Positions 16,234-25,901 of a stretch of DNA of 64,000 nt are shown in pieces. The translations under genes were made by a program, and so were the position numbers. The notes beneath the pieces are model-generated. The model did not search any database and was not told where the DNA came from. It was given only the letters and a program-made list of their open reading frames with translations. This stretch comes from Sediminibacterium soli. GTDB lineage: Bacteria; Bacteroidota; Bacteroidia; Chitinophagales; Chitinophagaceae. Every line of letters starts with the position of its first letter. Position 1 is the first letter of the stretch. Location of the stretch: NCBI RefSeq assembly GCF_009939225.1, contig NZ_JAACJR010000006.1, positions 677,828 through 741,827 on the forward strand. The letters run 5' to 3'.

Positions 16234-17361
16234 ATGCGCCTACCCATAGCTGTTTGCCTTTTTATGGCAACGACCTTTCTGTATTCCTGTTCGCAGAACA
16301 AGGCCTCAGACAATAACCCGCCCGATTACACCGTACCCGTGATCAGCATCGTTGAGAAAAACGTGAACCTCGATAAAATTTATGTATCCGATATCCAGGC
16401 CGTTCAGAACGTGGAACTGAGAAGCAGGATACCCGGTTTTCTCGACAGGATTTATGTTGATGAAGGACAGACCGTACAAAAAGGCCAGCTGCTTTTCAGC
16501 ATCAGCAACGAAGAATACAGGGCCCAGGTGGCACAGGCCAAAGCCAGCCTGAACAGCGTGATCGCCGACGGCAAAACAGCAGAGCTGGAAATGGAACGGA
16601 TCAGGCTGCTGGTGGATAAAAAAATATTATCCTCCACAGAACTTGCGCTGGCACAGGCAAAACTGCGTTTTGCAAAAGCCAAGATCGAAGAAGCGCAGGC
16701 CGCACTTGACCACGCGCATACCCGGTTATCGTATACCAGTGTGCGCGCGCCCTACGACGGCGTGCTGGACCGCATACCGCTGAAAGTGGGCAGCCTGCTG
16801 GAAGAAGGCACCCTGCTGACCAGTGTTTCCGATATCGGTTCCGTATACGCCTACTTCAATGTGTCGGAGAACGAATACCTGGACTACCTGCGCGAAAAAC
16901 AGCAGAAAGGCACCACGGATAAGGAAGTGTCGCTGCTGCTGGCAGACGGGCAGGAATATCCGCTGCCGGGGAAAATCGAAACGGTGGTAAGCGAGTTTGA
17001 ACAGGCCACCGGGTCTATCGCATTCAGGGCAAGGTTTCCCAATCCTCATCGTTTGCTGAAACACAAAGCCACCGGCAAGGTATGCCTGTCGCGCAACGTG
17101 GAAAAAGCGCTGATGCTGCCGCAGAAATCAGTGTTCGAGATACAGGACAGAAACTATGTATACGTGGTTGACGCCGGTAATACCGTTCGCATGAAAAGCT
17201 TTGTACCGCGCGCAAGGTTCGAAAAATTCTACGTGGTATCATCGGGACTAAGCAAGGGAGAAAAAGTGGTGTACGAAGGAATCCAGAATATCAAGGAAGG
17301 CATGCAGGTACGCCCTGCGGTTGTTGCGATCGACAGCCTGCTTACAAAAAACATTTTCTAA
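16234..17361 (+). CDS. RND efflux periplasmic adaptor (membrane-fusion lipoprotein)
   Basis: This 375-residue adaptor has a lipoprotein signal (LFMATTFLYSC, Cys about 19), so it is anchored to the inner membrane facing the periplasm. The order is typical of AcrA-like proteins: a barrel-sandwich half (SRIPGFLDRIYVDEGQTVQKGQLLFSI), a coiled-coil hairpin (about 90-150), the second sandwich half (VRAPYDGVLDRIPLKVGSLL), then beta-barrel and membrane-proximal domains. It couples the inner-membrane permease downstream to the outer-membrane factor. It is the first gene of a three-gene operon (23 bp to the permease). Confidence 0.9.
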   Translation: MRLPIAVCLFMATTFLYSCSQNKASDNNPPDYTVPVISIVEKNVNLDKIYVSDIQAVQNVELRSRIPGFLDRIYVDEGQTVQKGQLLFSISNEEYRAQVAQAKASLNSVIADGKTAELEMERIRLLVDKKILSSTELALAQAKLRFAKAKIEEAQAALDHAHTRLSYTSVRAPYDGVLDRIPLKVGSLLEEGTLLTSVSDIGSVYAYFNVSENEYLDYLREKQQKGTTDKEVSLLLADGQEYPLPGKIETVVSEFEQATGSIAFRARFPNPHRLLKHKATGKVCLSRNVEKALMLPQKSVFEIQDRNYVYVVDAGNTVRMKSFVPRARFEKFYVVSSGLSKGEKVVYEGIQNIKEGMQVRPAVVAIDSLLTKNIF

Positions 17362-17384
17362 GGCTGTAAATCCCCAACATAACT

Positions 17385-20300
17385 ATGTTCGATAAATTTA
17401 TTAAGCGACCGGTATTGTCGCTTGTGATCTCATTACTGATCGTGCTGCTGGGTGTGCTTTCGCTGTTCTCGCTGCCCGTAACGCAGTTCCCTGATATTGT
17501 ACCGCCTTCGGTTATCGTTACCGCCAATTATACGGGCGCCAACGCCGAAGTGTGTACCAAAGCGGTGGCAACACCGCTGGAACGCGCCATCAACGGCGTT
17601 CCGGGTATGACGTATATGTCCACCGTTACCAGCAACAACGGTCTTACCATCATCCAGATTTATTTTAAAGTGGGTACCGATCCCGATATCGCTGCGGTGA
17701 ATGTGCAGAACAGGGTAACCACCGTACTCGATGAACTGCCCGAAGAAGTGATCAAGGCGGGCGTTACCACGGAGAAGGAAGTAAACAGCATGCTGATGTA
17801 CCTGAACATCATCAGTTCGGATACCGCACTGGATGAAAAATTCATTTACAATTTCGCCGATATCAATGTACTCAAGGAACTGAAACGCATAGAAGGCGTA
17901 GGTTTTGCCGAGATCATGGGCGCAAGGGACTACGCGATGCGTGTATGGCTGAAGCCCGACAGGATGCATGCCTACCAGGTATCGGCCGACGAGGCCATCG
18001 CCGCCGTACGTGCGCAGAATGTGGAAGCCGCGCCCGGCAAAACAGGGGAAAGCTCGGGTAAACAGGTGCAGCCGCTGCAATATGTGCTGCGTTACAAAGG
18101 CAAATACACAAAACCGGAAGAATACGGCAACCTGGTATTGCGCGCCGAAAAAGACGGGTCTGTGCTGCGTCTGAAAGACATTGCCGATATCGAATTCGGA
18201 TCGCTGGATTATGATATGACATCGATGACGAACGGACGTCCTTCTGCATCAATCATGCTGAAACAGCGACCGGGATCAAATGCCAAAGCGGTTATCGACA
18301 ACATCAAAACACGTATGGCGGAACTGAAAGAATCCTCGTTCCCGCCAGGTATGACTTTCAATATCAGCTACGATGTATCCCGGTTTCTCGATGCCTCCAT
18401 AGAGGAAGTATTGCGGACGCTGGTGGAGGCCTTCCTGCTGGTATTCGTGGTGGTGTTTATCTTTCTGCAGGATTTCCGGTCTACGCTCATACCCGCACTG
18501 GCTGTTCCCGTTGCACTGATAGGCACTTTGTTCTTTATGCAGGTGCTCGGGTTTTCGATCAACCTGCTAACACTCTTTGCGCTGGTGCTGGCCATCGGCA
18601 TCGTGGTAGACAATGCCATCGTGGTGGTGGAAGCGGTGCATGCCAATATGGAGGAAAAACACCTGTCGCCTATGGATGCGACAATTTTCGCCATGAAGGA
18701 TATCGGCAGCGCCATCATCGCCATTACACTGGTTATGTCTGCGGTATTTGTGCCCGTTGCGTTTATGTCGGGGCCGGTGGGTGTGTTCTACCGCCAGTTC
18801 TCGCTTACCCTGGCGATCGCCATCGTGATTTCGGGTATCAACGCGCTTACGCTTACACCGGCATTATGCGCCATCCTTCTCCGGCATACCGACAAGAACA
18901 AAAAGAAACGCTCGATACTGCAGAGATTCTTTGACGGGTTCAACAGACTATACAACCGGCTGGCCGGCCGCTATGCCGGTCTTATCTCCCGTATTGCCGG
19001 GAGAAAAACGATCACCTTCGCCATGCTGGGTCTGTTCTTTTTTGCCACCTGGGGATTCAATGCCATACTGCCCAGCGGATTTATTCCCACAGAAGACCAG
19101 GGTATGATCTACGTGAACGTAACAACGCCGCCCGGAGCCACGCTCGAGAGAACGGAGGAAGTGCTGAACGAAGTGGAGAAAGCCGCATCAAAAATGGGAC
19201 CGGTGGAATCGGTGTCCACACTGGCGGGTTTCAGCCTGATGAGCGATATGGCCGGCGCCTCCTACGGCATGGGTATGATCAACCTGAAAAGCTGGGACAA
19301 ACGAAAGGAATCGATAGCGGATGTTATCAAAGAACTCGACAAAGCCTCGCGGCAGATATCCGATGCAAGCATACAGTTCTTTCCGCCGCCCACGGTGCCC
19401 GGATTTGGCAACGCCAGCGGCTTTGAAGTAAGGCTGCTCGATAAGAGCGGCACCGACGATCTGCAGAAAACAGCGGAGGTAACCGCCAAATTCGTGAGCG
19501 CGCTGGGCAAAACGCCCGGTGTGGCCAATGTATTCACCGGGTTTGATCCCAATTTCCCGCAGTACCTGATCCATGTTGACCAGGAAATGGCGGCAAAAAA
19601 AGGCGTTACCATCGATAATGCACTGAGTACGCTGCAGACCCTGCTGGGCAGTTATTATACCACCAATTTTATCCGCTTCGGCCAGATGTACAAGGTGATG
19701 CTGCAGGCTGCCCCGCAGTACCGGGCCAAACCGGAAGACGTGCTCACGCTCTACGTTAAAAACAGGGAGGGCGAGATGGTGCCGTTCTCTACGTTCATCA
19801 GGCTCGAAAGGGTGTATGGCCCCGAACAGCTGATGCGTTACAACATGTACACTTCCGCAATGATCAACGGCGAGGCAGCCGAAGGTTACAGCAGCGGCGA
19901 CGCCATCGAAGCCGTGGAGAAAACAGCGAAGGAAACGCTGCCAAAAGGGTATGGCATCGAATGGTCGGGTATGACACGCGAACAGATCCTGTCCGGCAAC
20001 CAGGCGCTGTACATCTTCCTGGTCTGTCTTGTGTTTGTATACCTGCTGCTGGCCGCGCAGTATGAAAGCATGCTGCTGCCTCTGTCGGTGATCTTTTCCC
20101 TGCCAACCGGGATCTTTGGTTCGTTCCTGTTCCTGAAACTGGCCAGGCTGGAAAACAATATCTATGCGCAGGTGGCCCTTGTGATGCTGATCGGTTTGCT
20201 TGGCAAGAACGCGATACTGATTGTGGAATTTGCGATACAAAGAAACAAGGAAGGGCTTAGCATACTGCAATCGGCGGTGGCCGGTGCTGCGTCGAGACTG

Positions 20301-20552
20301 CGGCCGATACTGATGACTTCGTTTGCCTTTATCGCCGGACTGATACCCCTGTGCATCGCCAGCGGCGCGGGCGCCATGGGCAACCGCTCCATCGGCACTG
20401 CGGCGGCGGGCGGTATGCTGACAGGCACACTGTTCGGCATCATCATCGTTCCGGGGTTGTATGTATTGTTTGCCGGCATCGCGCAAAAAATGCGGAAACC
20501 CAAACACACCGCGCAGCATTTACCTGTTAACAACGATTCGTATCCATCTTAA
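17385..20552 (+). CDS. RND multidrug efflux permease, HAE1 (AcrB) type
   Basis: This 1055-residue protein matches the AcrB length and plan: a transmembrane helix at the N-terminus (RPVLSLVISLLIVLLGVLSL), a large periplasmic loop, a helix bundle, a second large loop after about residue 560, and a final helix bundle. The proton-relay region is seen in LALVLAIGIVVDNAIVVVEAV, whose Asp is in the TM4 GIVVDD/N motif. FIPTEDQGM marks the second periplasmic half. HAE1 permeases export hydrophobic drugs, bile salts and dyes; the actual substrate is not predictable. It lies between adaptor and outer-membrane factor, so a complete tripartite pump is encoded. Confidence 0.93.
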   Translation: MFDKFIKRPVLSLVISLLIVLLGVLSLFSLPVTQFPDIVPPSVIVTANYTGANAEVCTKAVATPLERAINGVPGMTYMSTVTSNNGLTIIQIYFKVGTDPDIAAVNVQNRVTTVLDELPEEVIKAGVTTEKEVNSMLMYLNIISSDTALDEKFIYNFADINVLKELKRIEGVGFAEIMGARDYAMRVWLKPDRMHAYQVSADEAIAAVRAQNVEAAPGKTGESSGKQVQPLQYVLRYKGKYTKPEEYGNLVLRAEKDGSVLRLKDIADIEFGSLDYDMTSMTNGRPSASIMLKQRPGSNAKAVIDNIKTRMAELKESSFPPGMTFNISYDVSRFLDASIEEVLRTLVEAFLLVFVVVFIFLQDFRSTLIPALAVPVALIGTLFFMQVLGFSINLLTLFALVLAIGIVVDNAIVVVEAVHANMEEKHLSPMDATIFAMKDIGSAIIAITLVMSAVFVPVAFMSGPVGVFYRQFSLTLAIAIVISGINALTLTPALCAILLRHTDKNKKKRSILQRFFDGFNRLYNRLAGRYAGLISRIAGRKTITFAMLGLFFFATWGFNAILPSGFIPTEDQGMIYVNVTTPPGATLERTEEVLNEVEKAASKMGPVESVSTLAGFSLMSDMAGASYGMGMINLKSWDKRKESIADVIKELDKASRQISDASIQFFPPPTVPGFGNASGFEVRLLDKSGTDDLQKTAEVTAKFVSALGKTPGVANVFTGFDPNFPQYLIHVDQEMAAKKGVTIDNALSTLQTLLGSYYTTNFIRFGQMYKVMLQAAPQYRAKPEDVLTLYVKNREGEMVPFSTFIRLERVYGPEQLMRYNMYTSAMINGEAAEGYSSGDAIEAVEKTAKETLPKGYGIEWSGMTREQILSGNQALYIFLVCLVFVYLLLAAQYESMLLPLSVIFSLPTGIFGSFLFLKLARLENNIYAQVALVMLIGLLGKNAILIVEFAIQRNKEGLSILQSAVAGAASRLRPILMTSFAFIAGLIPLCIASGAGAMGNRSIGTAAAGGMLTGTLFGIIIVPGLYVLFAGIAQKMRKPKHTAQHLPVNNDSYPS

Positions 20553-20564
20553 TGATTTCTGTTC

Positions 20565-22016
20565 ATGAATAAATATATTCTTATCAACCGTAACCGTATC
20601 ATCGTGGCCGCGATCGCCGCTGCGGTCTTATTCGGCTGCAAGGCCATACAGCCGGCAGCCTATACAAAACCCGCACTGGCCGTTCCCGATAGTTTTCAGA
20701 CATCCGGGCCGGTTCACAGCGGTGAGCGCATCACCAAACAGCTGGTGTTTACCGATACCCTGCTTGTTGCACTGATCAATACCGCCATTGCCCAGAACCC
20801 CGACATACTGATCGCGATGCAAAGGATCGAAGCCATGCGGGGGCAACTGGCTGCGCGCAAAGGGGCCATGGCGCCTGTTGTTGGGGCAGACATCAGCGCT
20901 TCCGCGCAACGGTATGGCGATTATACGATGGAAGGCGTGGGAAATTTTGACACCAATCTTTCGGGCAATATCAAAGCCAGCCAGAAAGCGCCGGTGCCTG
21001 TTACGCCGAATTATTTCACAGGACTGAGAAGCAGCTGGGAAATCGATCTCTGGGGTAAACTGAAACAACAGAAACGATCGGCTTACCTGCAGCTGCTTGC
21101 CTCGGAACAGGGAAAGAAATTCGTGATCACCTCGCTTGTGTCCGAGATCGCCGGCAGGTATTATGCGCTGCAAGCGCTGGATGCAAAACTGGCGATCATA
21201 CAATCCAATATTGCCCTGCAGGACAGTGTGGTGAGTATATCGCAGGTGCAGAAAGAAGCCGGCAGAACAACGGAGCTGGGCGTGCAGCAGTTTAAGGCCC
21301 AGGCACTGCGTACCAGGAGCATGACGGCCGAAATAGCAGCCGAACGTATCCGTATAGAAAACGAGCTCGCCTACCTGATGGGCGGTTACCCGCAAAAGAT
21401 ACAACCGCAGCCGGTGGCTCCCGAAATGCGGATGGTGACCAGGCTTTCGGGCGCACCGCAGGACCTGATCGACCTGCGGCCGGATGTGGCGGAAGCGGAA
21501 TTGCTGTTACAGGCAAAAGGTGCGGACCTGGTTGCCGCAAGGGCCGAGATGCTGCCTTCGCTGAACCTGGGCGCCTTTCTTGGTTTCAATGCTTTCAGCG
21601 GCGCATTGCTTTTTCAGACGGGTTCGGTTGCATACGGACTGGCGGGCGGGCTGACGGCTCCCCTGCTGAACAAGCGGGCCATCAAAGGACAGATAACCCG
21701 TACCGAGGCGGAGAAACAGCAGGCGCTGCAGCAGTACCGCAAAACCGTTCTGCTTGCATTTGGTGAGATACAGACCTCATTGCAAACCATCGAACAGCTG
21801 GAGAAAATGTATGCACTGAACAAACAGGAAACAACGGTATTATCGGGCGCGATCAATATTTCGAACGAACTGTACAAAGCCGGCTATGCCTCGTACCTGG
21901 AAGTGATCACTGCGCAGAAGACGGCGCTGGAGGCGGAGCTCAATCTTATCGAAACCCAAAAACGCATGTACGGCTCATTGATCGGGCTGTACCGTGCCGT
22001 TGGCGGGGGATGGTGA
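20565..22016 (+). CDS. TolC/NodT-family outer-membrane efflux lipoprotein
   Basis: This 483-residue outer-membrane channel protein has a lipoprotein signal ending in AAVLFGC, as in the NodT subfamily. Two OEP repeats are visible, each with long amphipathic helices: one around LINTAIAQNPDILIAMQRIEAMRGQ, the other ending at LYKAGYASYLEVITAQKTALEAELNLIETQ. Between them is the LIDLRPDVAEAELLLQAKGADLVAARAEM segment typical of NodT members. It forms the exit duct of the pump encoded just upstream (12 bp from the permease). The reading frame ends before a low-complexity inverted repeat. Confidence 0.9.
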   Translation: MNKYILINRNRIIVAAIAAAVLFGCKAIQPAAYTKPALAVPDSFQTSGPVHSGERITKQLVFTDTLLVALINTAIAQNPDILIAMQRIEAMRGQLAARKGAMAPVVGADISASAQRYGDYTMEGVGNFDTNLSGNIKASQKAPVPVTPNYFTGLRSSWEIDLWGKLKQQKRSAYLQLLASEQGKKFVITSLVSEIAGRYYALQALDAKLAIIQSNIALQDSVVSISQVQKEAGRTTELGVQQFKAQALRTRSMTAEIAAERIRIENELAYLMGGYPQKIQPQPVAPEMRMVTRLSGAPQDLIDLRPDVAEAELLLQAKGADLVAARAEMLPSLNLGAFLGFNAFSGALLFQTGSVAYGLAGGLTAPLLNKRAIKGQITRTEAEKQQALQQYRKTVLLAFGEIQTSLQTIEQLEKMYALNKQETTVLSGAINISNELYKAGYASYLEVITAQKTALEAELNLIETQKRMYGSLIGLYRAVGGGW

Positions 22017-22029
22017 GTGGAAACCTCAG

Positions 22030-22130
22030 TTATATGGTTGTATTGTTATATGGCTGTATTGTTGAATGGTTTGATCGTTGCAGCGCATGATGGGCAATAA
22101 AACAGTAAAACCATTTAACCATGCAGCCAA
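22030..22130. repeat. Degenerate ATGGTT-type long inverted repeat
   Basis: The gap after the efflux operon holds TATATGGTTGTATTG near-repeats. The 21 bases at 22052-22072 are imperfectly complementary to 22108-22128 (about four mismatches), forming a long stem with a loop of about 35 bases. It resembles the repeat at 57149-57262. A near-consensus -7 (TATCTTCG) of the next gene lies further right. Confidence 0.6.
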
Positions 22131-22214
22131 TTATTCCTTTTAATCCCCTGCCAAAAGAGACAGCTTTGATTTTAGACCACAACGTATCTTCGCAGTCAAT
22201 TCAAACAGAATAGT

Positions 22215-22997
22215 ATGTCGTATGCATTGGTGACGGGCGCCAGTAAAGGGATCGGCAGGGCGATCGCCGAAGAACTGGCCGCAAGAAAAGTGGACCTGCT
22301 GCTGGTGGCCAGGAGTTCAGACGCACTGCAGCAGCTGGCACAGGAACTGGGAATCCGCTATTCGGTAAAGACGGCCTGGCTGGCCGCAGACCTGTCATCG
22401 GCCGATGCGCCCGAAAAGATCGGCGCATGGATCAGCCGGGAAAATTACCCGGTACATATCCTGGTGAACAATGCGGGTTACGGACTCAGCGGGCCATTTG
22501 ACAAATACACGGCAAAAGACTATGCCGATATGCTGCGTGTGAACGTGCAGGCGCCGATGGAACTGACCGCCCTGCTGCTGCCGCTGCTCAAACAGCAGCC
22601 GCAGGCCTACCTGCTTAATATCGTCAGTTCTGCGGCTTACCAGGCGGTGCCCGGACTGGCTGCCTATTCGGCCAGCAAGGCTTTTATGCTGAATTTTACC
22701 CGGGGGTTACGGTTCGAGTTAAGGAATACGAATATTTCGGTGACGGCGGTGAGTCCGGGCGCAACTGATACGGGTTTTGCCAACAGGGCGCAGATCGTGA
22801 ATGAAAAAGCGGTGAAGGCGGCGGAAAGATTCAATATGACACCCCGCAAAGTGGCCAGGCTCTCCGTAGACGCCATGTATGCGCGGAAAGCCGAGGTGAT
22901 CACCGGTTTTGTAAATAAACTGGCTGCTTTTTTTGTATGGCTGCTTCCCAAATCCGTCAGCGAAAAAACGGCCGCCGGGCTATACGGACTGGATTAA
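22215..22997 (+). CDS. Short-chain dehydrogenase/reductase (SDR)
   Basis: This 260-residue classical SDR has the Rossmann nucleotide-binding motif TGASKGIGRA at the N-terminus, NNAG (VNNAGYG), the catalytic Ser in NIVSSAAYQ and YSASK with catalytic Tyr and Lys. The C-terminal PGATDT is also typical. It resembles the DltE-like group of NAD(P)-dependent oxidoreductases; the substrate is unknown. The C-terminal segment (KLAAFFVWLLPKSVSEK) is hydrophobic and may contact the membrane. It is a single gene, followed by tRNA-Arg. Confidence 0.85.
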   Translation: MSYALVTGASKGIGRAIAEELAARKVDLLLVARSSDALQQLAQELGIRYSVKTAWLAADLSSADAPEKIGAWISRENYPVHILVNNAGYGLSGPFDKYTAKDYADMLRVNVQAPMELTALLLPLLKQQPQAYLLNIVSSAAYQAVPGLAAYSASKAFMLNFTRGLRFELRNTNISVTAVSPGATDTGFANRAQIVNEKAVKAAERFNMTPRKVARLSVDAMYARKAEVITGFVNKLAAFFVWLLPKSVSEKTAAGLYGLD

Positions 22998-23057
22998 TTC
23001 AGTTTTCGTTTGGGTGGTAAAAAGGGATAGCTTATATTTGCACCCCCAAACGGGAAT

Positions 23058-23131
23058 GGCTGCGTAGCTCAACTGAATAGAGCATCTGACTACGGATCAG
23101 AAGGTTTCAGGTTTGAATCCTGACGCGGTCA
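23058..23131 (+). tRNA. tRNA-Arg (anticodon ACG)
   Basis: 74 nt folds as a full cloverleaf: acceptor GGCTGCG/CGCGGTC with two G-U pairs, D-stem GCTC/GAGC, anticodon stem TCTGA/TCAGA with loop CTACGGA (ACG at 23092-23094), T-stem TCAGG/CCTGA. CCA is not encoded. The D-loop has G18-A19 and the T-loop reads TTTGAAT, so the usual G19-C56 tertiary pair is replaced by A19-U56. Confidence 0.95.
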
Positions 23132-23141
23132 CTTTGAAAAT

Positions 23142-23175
23142 AAAGCTGTTACAACCTTGTGACAGCTTTTTCTTT
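23142..23175 (+). terminator. Rho-independent terminator after tRNA-Arg
   Basis: A 12-bp stem (AAAGCTGTTACA with TGTGACAGCTTT, one G-U) with loop ACCT is followed by TTCTTTT. It ends the tRNA transcript. Confidence 0.8.
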
Positions 23176-23278
23176 TAATCCATCAAAAGCCATTAGTAAG
23201 ATCCCTTTGGGCTGGCTTTTGGATAGATACCCACCAAAAGCCGCAAAAAAAACGGACTGCCGGGCCTTTGCAGCCTTT

Positions 23279-24028
23279 TTACTTATCAATCGCAGCTTGC
23301 TGACTGTCTTTAAAAAACCGTAACACCTGGAATTTGAACCTATGAAAATCGATCAGCAGTAATGCATTGTTAAGTATCTCATGTGCCAAAATGATTTTCA
23401 GGACAAGACTGCACATCAGGGTTCCGGCCATTCCGGGTACAATTCCAAGTACGCCATTGTCACTGCAGCTGGGTACATCCTCCGGCTTGGGTGGCTCTGG
23501 ATAAAGATCTCGCAGGTTCTTACCGCCCTGGTAATTAAAAACTGCAACCTGGGCTTCGAAATTTAAAACACTACCGTATACCAATGGCTTACCCAGTAGC
23601 ACACAGGCATCGTTCACAATATACCTTGTCCGAAAGTTATCCGTTCCATCCACCACAATATCAAATTGGCTGATGATGGCCCGCGCATTTTCTTCACACA
23701 ATAATTTGTCAAAAACAAGCAGCTCGCAATGAGGGTTTTGCGCCCGAAGCCTTTCTGCTGCCACAACAGCTTTTTTTTTCCCTATATCATTCGTAGTGTA
23801 TAACACCTGCCGGTGCAGGTTATGTATCTCCACCTGGTCAAAATCCAGGATACCAATGGAGCCTACACCCGCGCCTGCCAGGTATTGCAATACGGGGCAT
23901 CCAAGCCCCCCGGCGCCAATCACCAATACTTTGGCAGTTTTTATTTTTAACTGCCCTTCGGGACCAATATCCGACTGGAACAACTGGCGGCTATACCGGT
24001 TTATTTCTTCGATTGTCAGCATAAGCAT
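23279..24028 (-). CDS. thiF: ThiF/MoeB-type adenylyltransferase
   Basis: This 249-residue E1-like enzyme would adenylate the C-terminal Gly-Gly of ThiS for sulfur transfer in thiazole synthesis. The nucleotide-binding loop VIGAGGLGCPVLQYL, the Asp in ILDFDQVEIHNLHRQ, and VDGTDNFRTRYIVND are visible. It lacks the C-terminal rhodanese domain of longer MoeB/ThiF forms, so the sulfur donor must be another protein. It is the last gene of the thi operon; its start abuts the thiH stop codon. MLTIEEINRY two codons in is an equally good start. Confidence 0.88.
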   Translation of the reverse strand: MLMLTIEEINRYSRQLFQSDIGPEGQLKIKTAKVLVIGAGGLGCPVLQYLAGAGVGSIGILDFDQVEIHNLHRQVLYTTNDIGKKKAVVAAERLRAQNPHCELLVFDKLLCEENARAIISQFDIVVDGTDNFRTRYIVNDACVLLGKPLVYGSVLNFEAQVAVFNYQGGKNLRDLYPEPPKPEDVPSCSDNGVLGIVPGMAGTLMCSLVLKIILAHEILNNALLLIDFHRFKFQVLRFFKDSQQAAIDK

Positions 24029-25138
24029 TTAATAAAATCTATCCCAATCCTTCCACACGGCTTCGTAACCTTTTGCACCGATGGCCGCTGCCACCTGCGC
24101 CGGTGAACGTTCATCACTGATCTCAAACTGTTCCAGCGTTTCAGGGTCAACGCTATACCCCCCGGGGTTGGTTTTTGAACCGGCACTCAATGTGGTTGCC
24201 CCCAGAGAAAGTATTTGATCACGGAATTTTTCCGTTTCCCGGGTAGAGATGGAAATTTCCAGCTCCTGGTTCCATAAACGGTAGGCACAGATCAGTTGCA
24301 CCAGTTCAGCATCACTTACAGGATGCCTGGCCTGGTCTGCTCCTTCTGCCGGACGGATCCGTGGAAAGGAAACCGAATATTTGGTCTGCCAGTAATGCTT
24401 CTGGAGATAATCCAAATGAAGCGCACAGAAAAAACTATCCGTACGCCAGTCCACCAGCCCCAGTAATACACCTAAACCGATTTTGTGAATACCAGCCGCC
24501 CCGATACGATCCGGTGTATGTAAGCGGTAATGGAAATTGGTTTTTTTTCCCTTTGTATGGTATTCTTTGTACACCTCCGGATGGTAAGTTTCCTGGTAAA
24601 CCAACACCGAATGGACGCCTGCGGCATGCAGGGTCTTGTATTCCTCTTCTTCAAGTGGCTGTACTTCGATCGAGATATTTGAAAACTGAGGCCTGAGAAT
24701 TTGCAAAGCCTGTAAAAGATAGTCCACATGTACCGTGGCATTGGCTTCGCCTGTTACCAGCAGTATATGTTCAAAGCCATGCCTTTTGATTTCATTGGTT
24801 TCCTGCAGTATTTCCGCAGCCGATAATGTCTTCCGTTTGATCTTATGATCAAAGCTAAAACCACAATAGGTACAGATATTATTGCACTCATTACTCAAAT
24901 ACATCGGCGCAAACAGCTGGATCGTATGGCCAAATCTTTTTTGGGTAAGCTGCTGGCTTATATGTGCCATTTCTTCCAGGTAAGGTATGGCTGCAGGGGA
25001 AAGCAATGCCTTAAAATCTTCCAGGGAACGATGATCGGCGTGCAAAGCCGTTTCCACATCCGCTGTCGTCTTGGTACTGATAGATGCCTGTACCTCGGCC
25101 CAGGCATACCGGTTAAATACTTCTTTAAAATTGTTCAT
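24029..25138 (-). CDS. thiH: 2-iminoacetate synthase (radical SAM)
   Basis: This 369-residue radical-SAM enzyme splits tyrosine to 2-iminoacetate (dehydroglycine) and p-cresol for the thiazole ring of thiamine. The [4Fe-4S] motif CxxxCxxC is at C85, C89 and C92 ([11 protein letters not shown]). LVTGEANA and the C-terminal [12 protein letters not shown] are typical of ThiH. Its presence instead of glycine oxidase ThiO suits an oxygen-independent route. Its start overlaps the thiG stop by 14 bases, and its stop abuts thiF, consistent with translational coupling. Confidence 0.93.
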   Translation of the reverse strand: MNNFKEVFNRYAWAEVQASISTKTTADVETALHADHRSLEDFKALLSPAAIPYLEEMAHISQQLTQKRFGHTIQLFAPMYLSNECNNICTYCGFSFDHKIKRKTLSAAEILQETNEIKRHGFEHILLVTGEANATVHVDYLLQALQILRPQFSNISIEVQPLEEEEYKTLHAAGVHSVLVYQETYHPEVYKEYHTKGKKTNFHYRLHTPDRIGAAGIHKIGLGVLLGLVDWRTDSFFCALHLDYLQKHYWQTKYSVSFPRIRPAEGADQARHPVSDAELVQLICAYRLWNQELEISISTRETEKFRDQILSLGATTLSAGSKTNPGGYSVDPETLEQFEISDERSPAQVAAAIGAKGYEAVWKDWDRFY

Positions 25139-25901
25139 GTAAAAATGCAGTTAGCGGGCTGGAGGCATTGGCCCGGTTATTTTGTTTCGCGAGTTTTGCT
25201 TCATAGGCCATTCGCCCCGCTTCCGTGGCCAGCCTGCAGGCGGTTGCCATTCGGACCGGATCACCCGCCGCAGCAATGGCTGTATTCACCAGCACAGCAT
25301 CCGCTCCCATCTCCATGGCCTTTGCTGCATCAGAAGGCGCGCCGATACCCGCATCAATAATGACAGGCACTTTACTTTGCGCCAGTATGATTTCCAAAAA
25401 GTCAAAAGTTCTTAACCCTTTATTACTGCCGATGGGTGCACCCAGCGGCATCACCGCCGCGGTACCTGCATCTTCCAGCCGTTTGCACAAAACGGGATCC
25501 GCATGTATATAAGGCAGTACAACAAAGCCCAGGCGGACCAGTTCTTCAGTGGCTTTGAGCGTTTCGACGGGATCCGGTAAAAGGTACCTGGGGTCTGGGT
25601 GAATTTCCAGTTTGATCCAATGCGTCTCTAAAGCTTCTCTTGCCAGTTGGGCTGCAAATACTGCTTCTTTGGCAGTGCGTGCACCCGAGGTATTAGGCAG
25701 TAAATGAATATGGGGATGGCAGAGATGGGATAATAAAGCATCCGTATCCGTTTCCCGGTCCACGCGCTTTAAAGCCACCGTTACCAGTTCAGTACCCGAC
25801 GCCAGCACTGCGTCGCGCATTTGTGCAGGCGACCCGAATTTTCCCGTACCCATAAACAACCTCGACTGAAAACTTTTATCAGCGATGATCAGTGGCTCCA
25901 T
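25125..25901 (-). CDS. thiG: Thiazole synthase
   Basis: This 258-residue TIM-barrel enzyme builds the thiazole phosphate of thiamine from deoxyxylulose 5-phosphate, iminoacetate and ThiS-thiocarboxylate. It has the early [20 protein letters not shown] with the Schiff-base Lys region ([14 protein letters not shown] downstream), and the phosphate-binding [31 protein letters not shown]. It is encoded between thiE (overlap 23 bp) and thiH (overlap 14 bp), in the usual functional group with thiS, thiF and thiH. Confidence 0.95.
   Translation of the reverse strand: MEPLIIADKSFQSRLFMGTGKFGSPAQMRDAVLASGTELVTVALKRVDRETDTDALLSHLCHPHIHLLPNTSGARTAKEAVFAAQLAREALETHWIKLEIHPDPRYLLPDPVETLKATEELVRLGFVVLPYIHADPVLCKRLEDAGTAAVMPLGAPIGSNKGLRTFDFLEIILAQSKVPVIIDAGIGAPSDAAKAMEMGADAVLVNTAIAAAGDPVRMATACRLATEAGRMAYEAKLAKQNNRANASSPLTAFLHEQF

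Noticed and set aside
19188..20519. 443-residue open frame antisense to the RND permease
   Set aside because: Shadow of a well-supported gene; His/Gln/Arg-rich nonsense composition.
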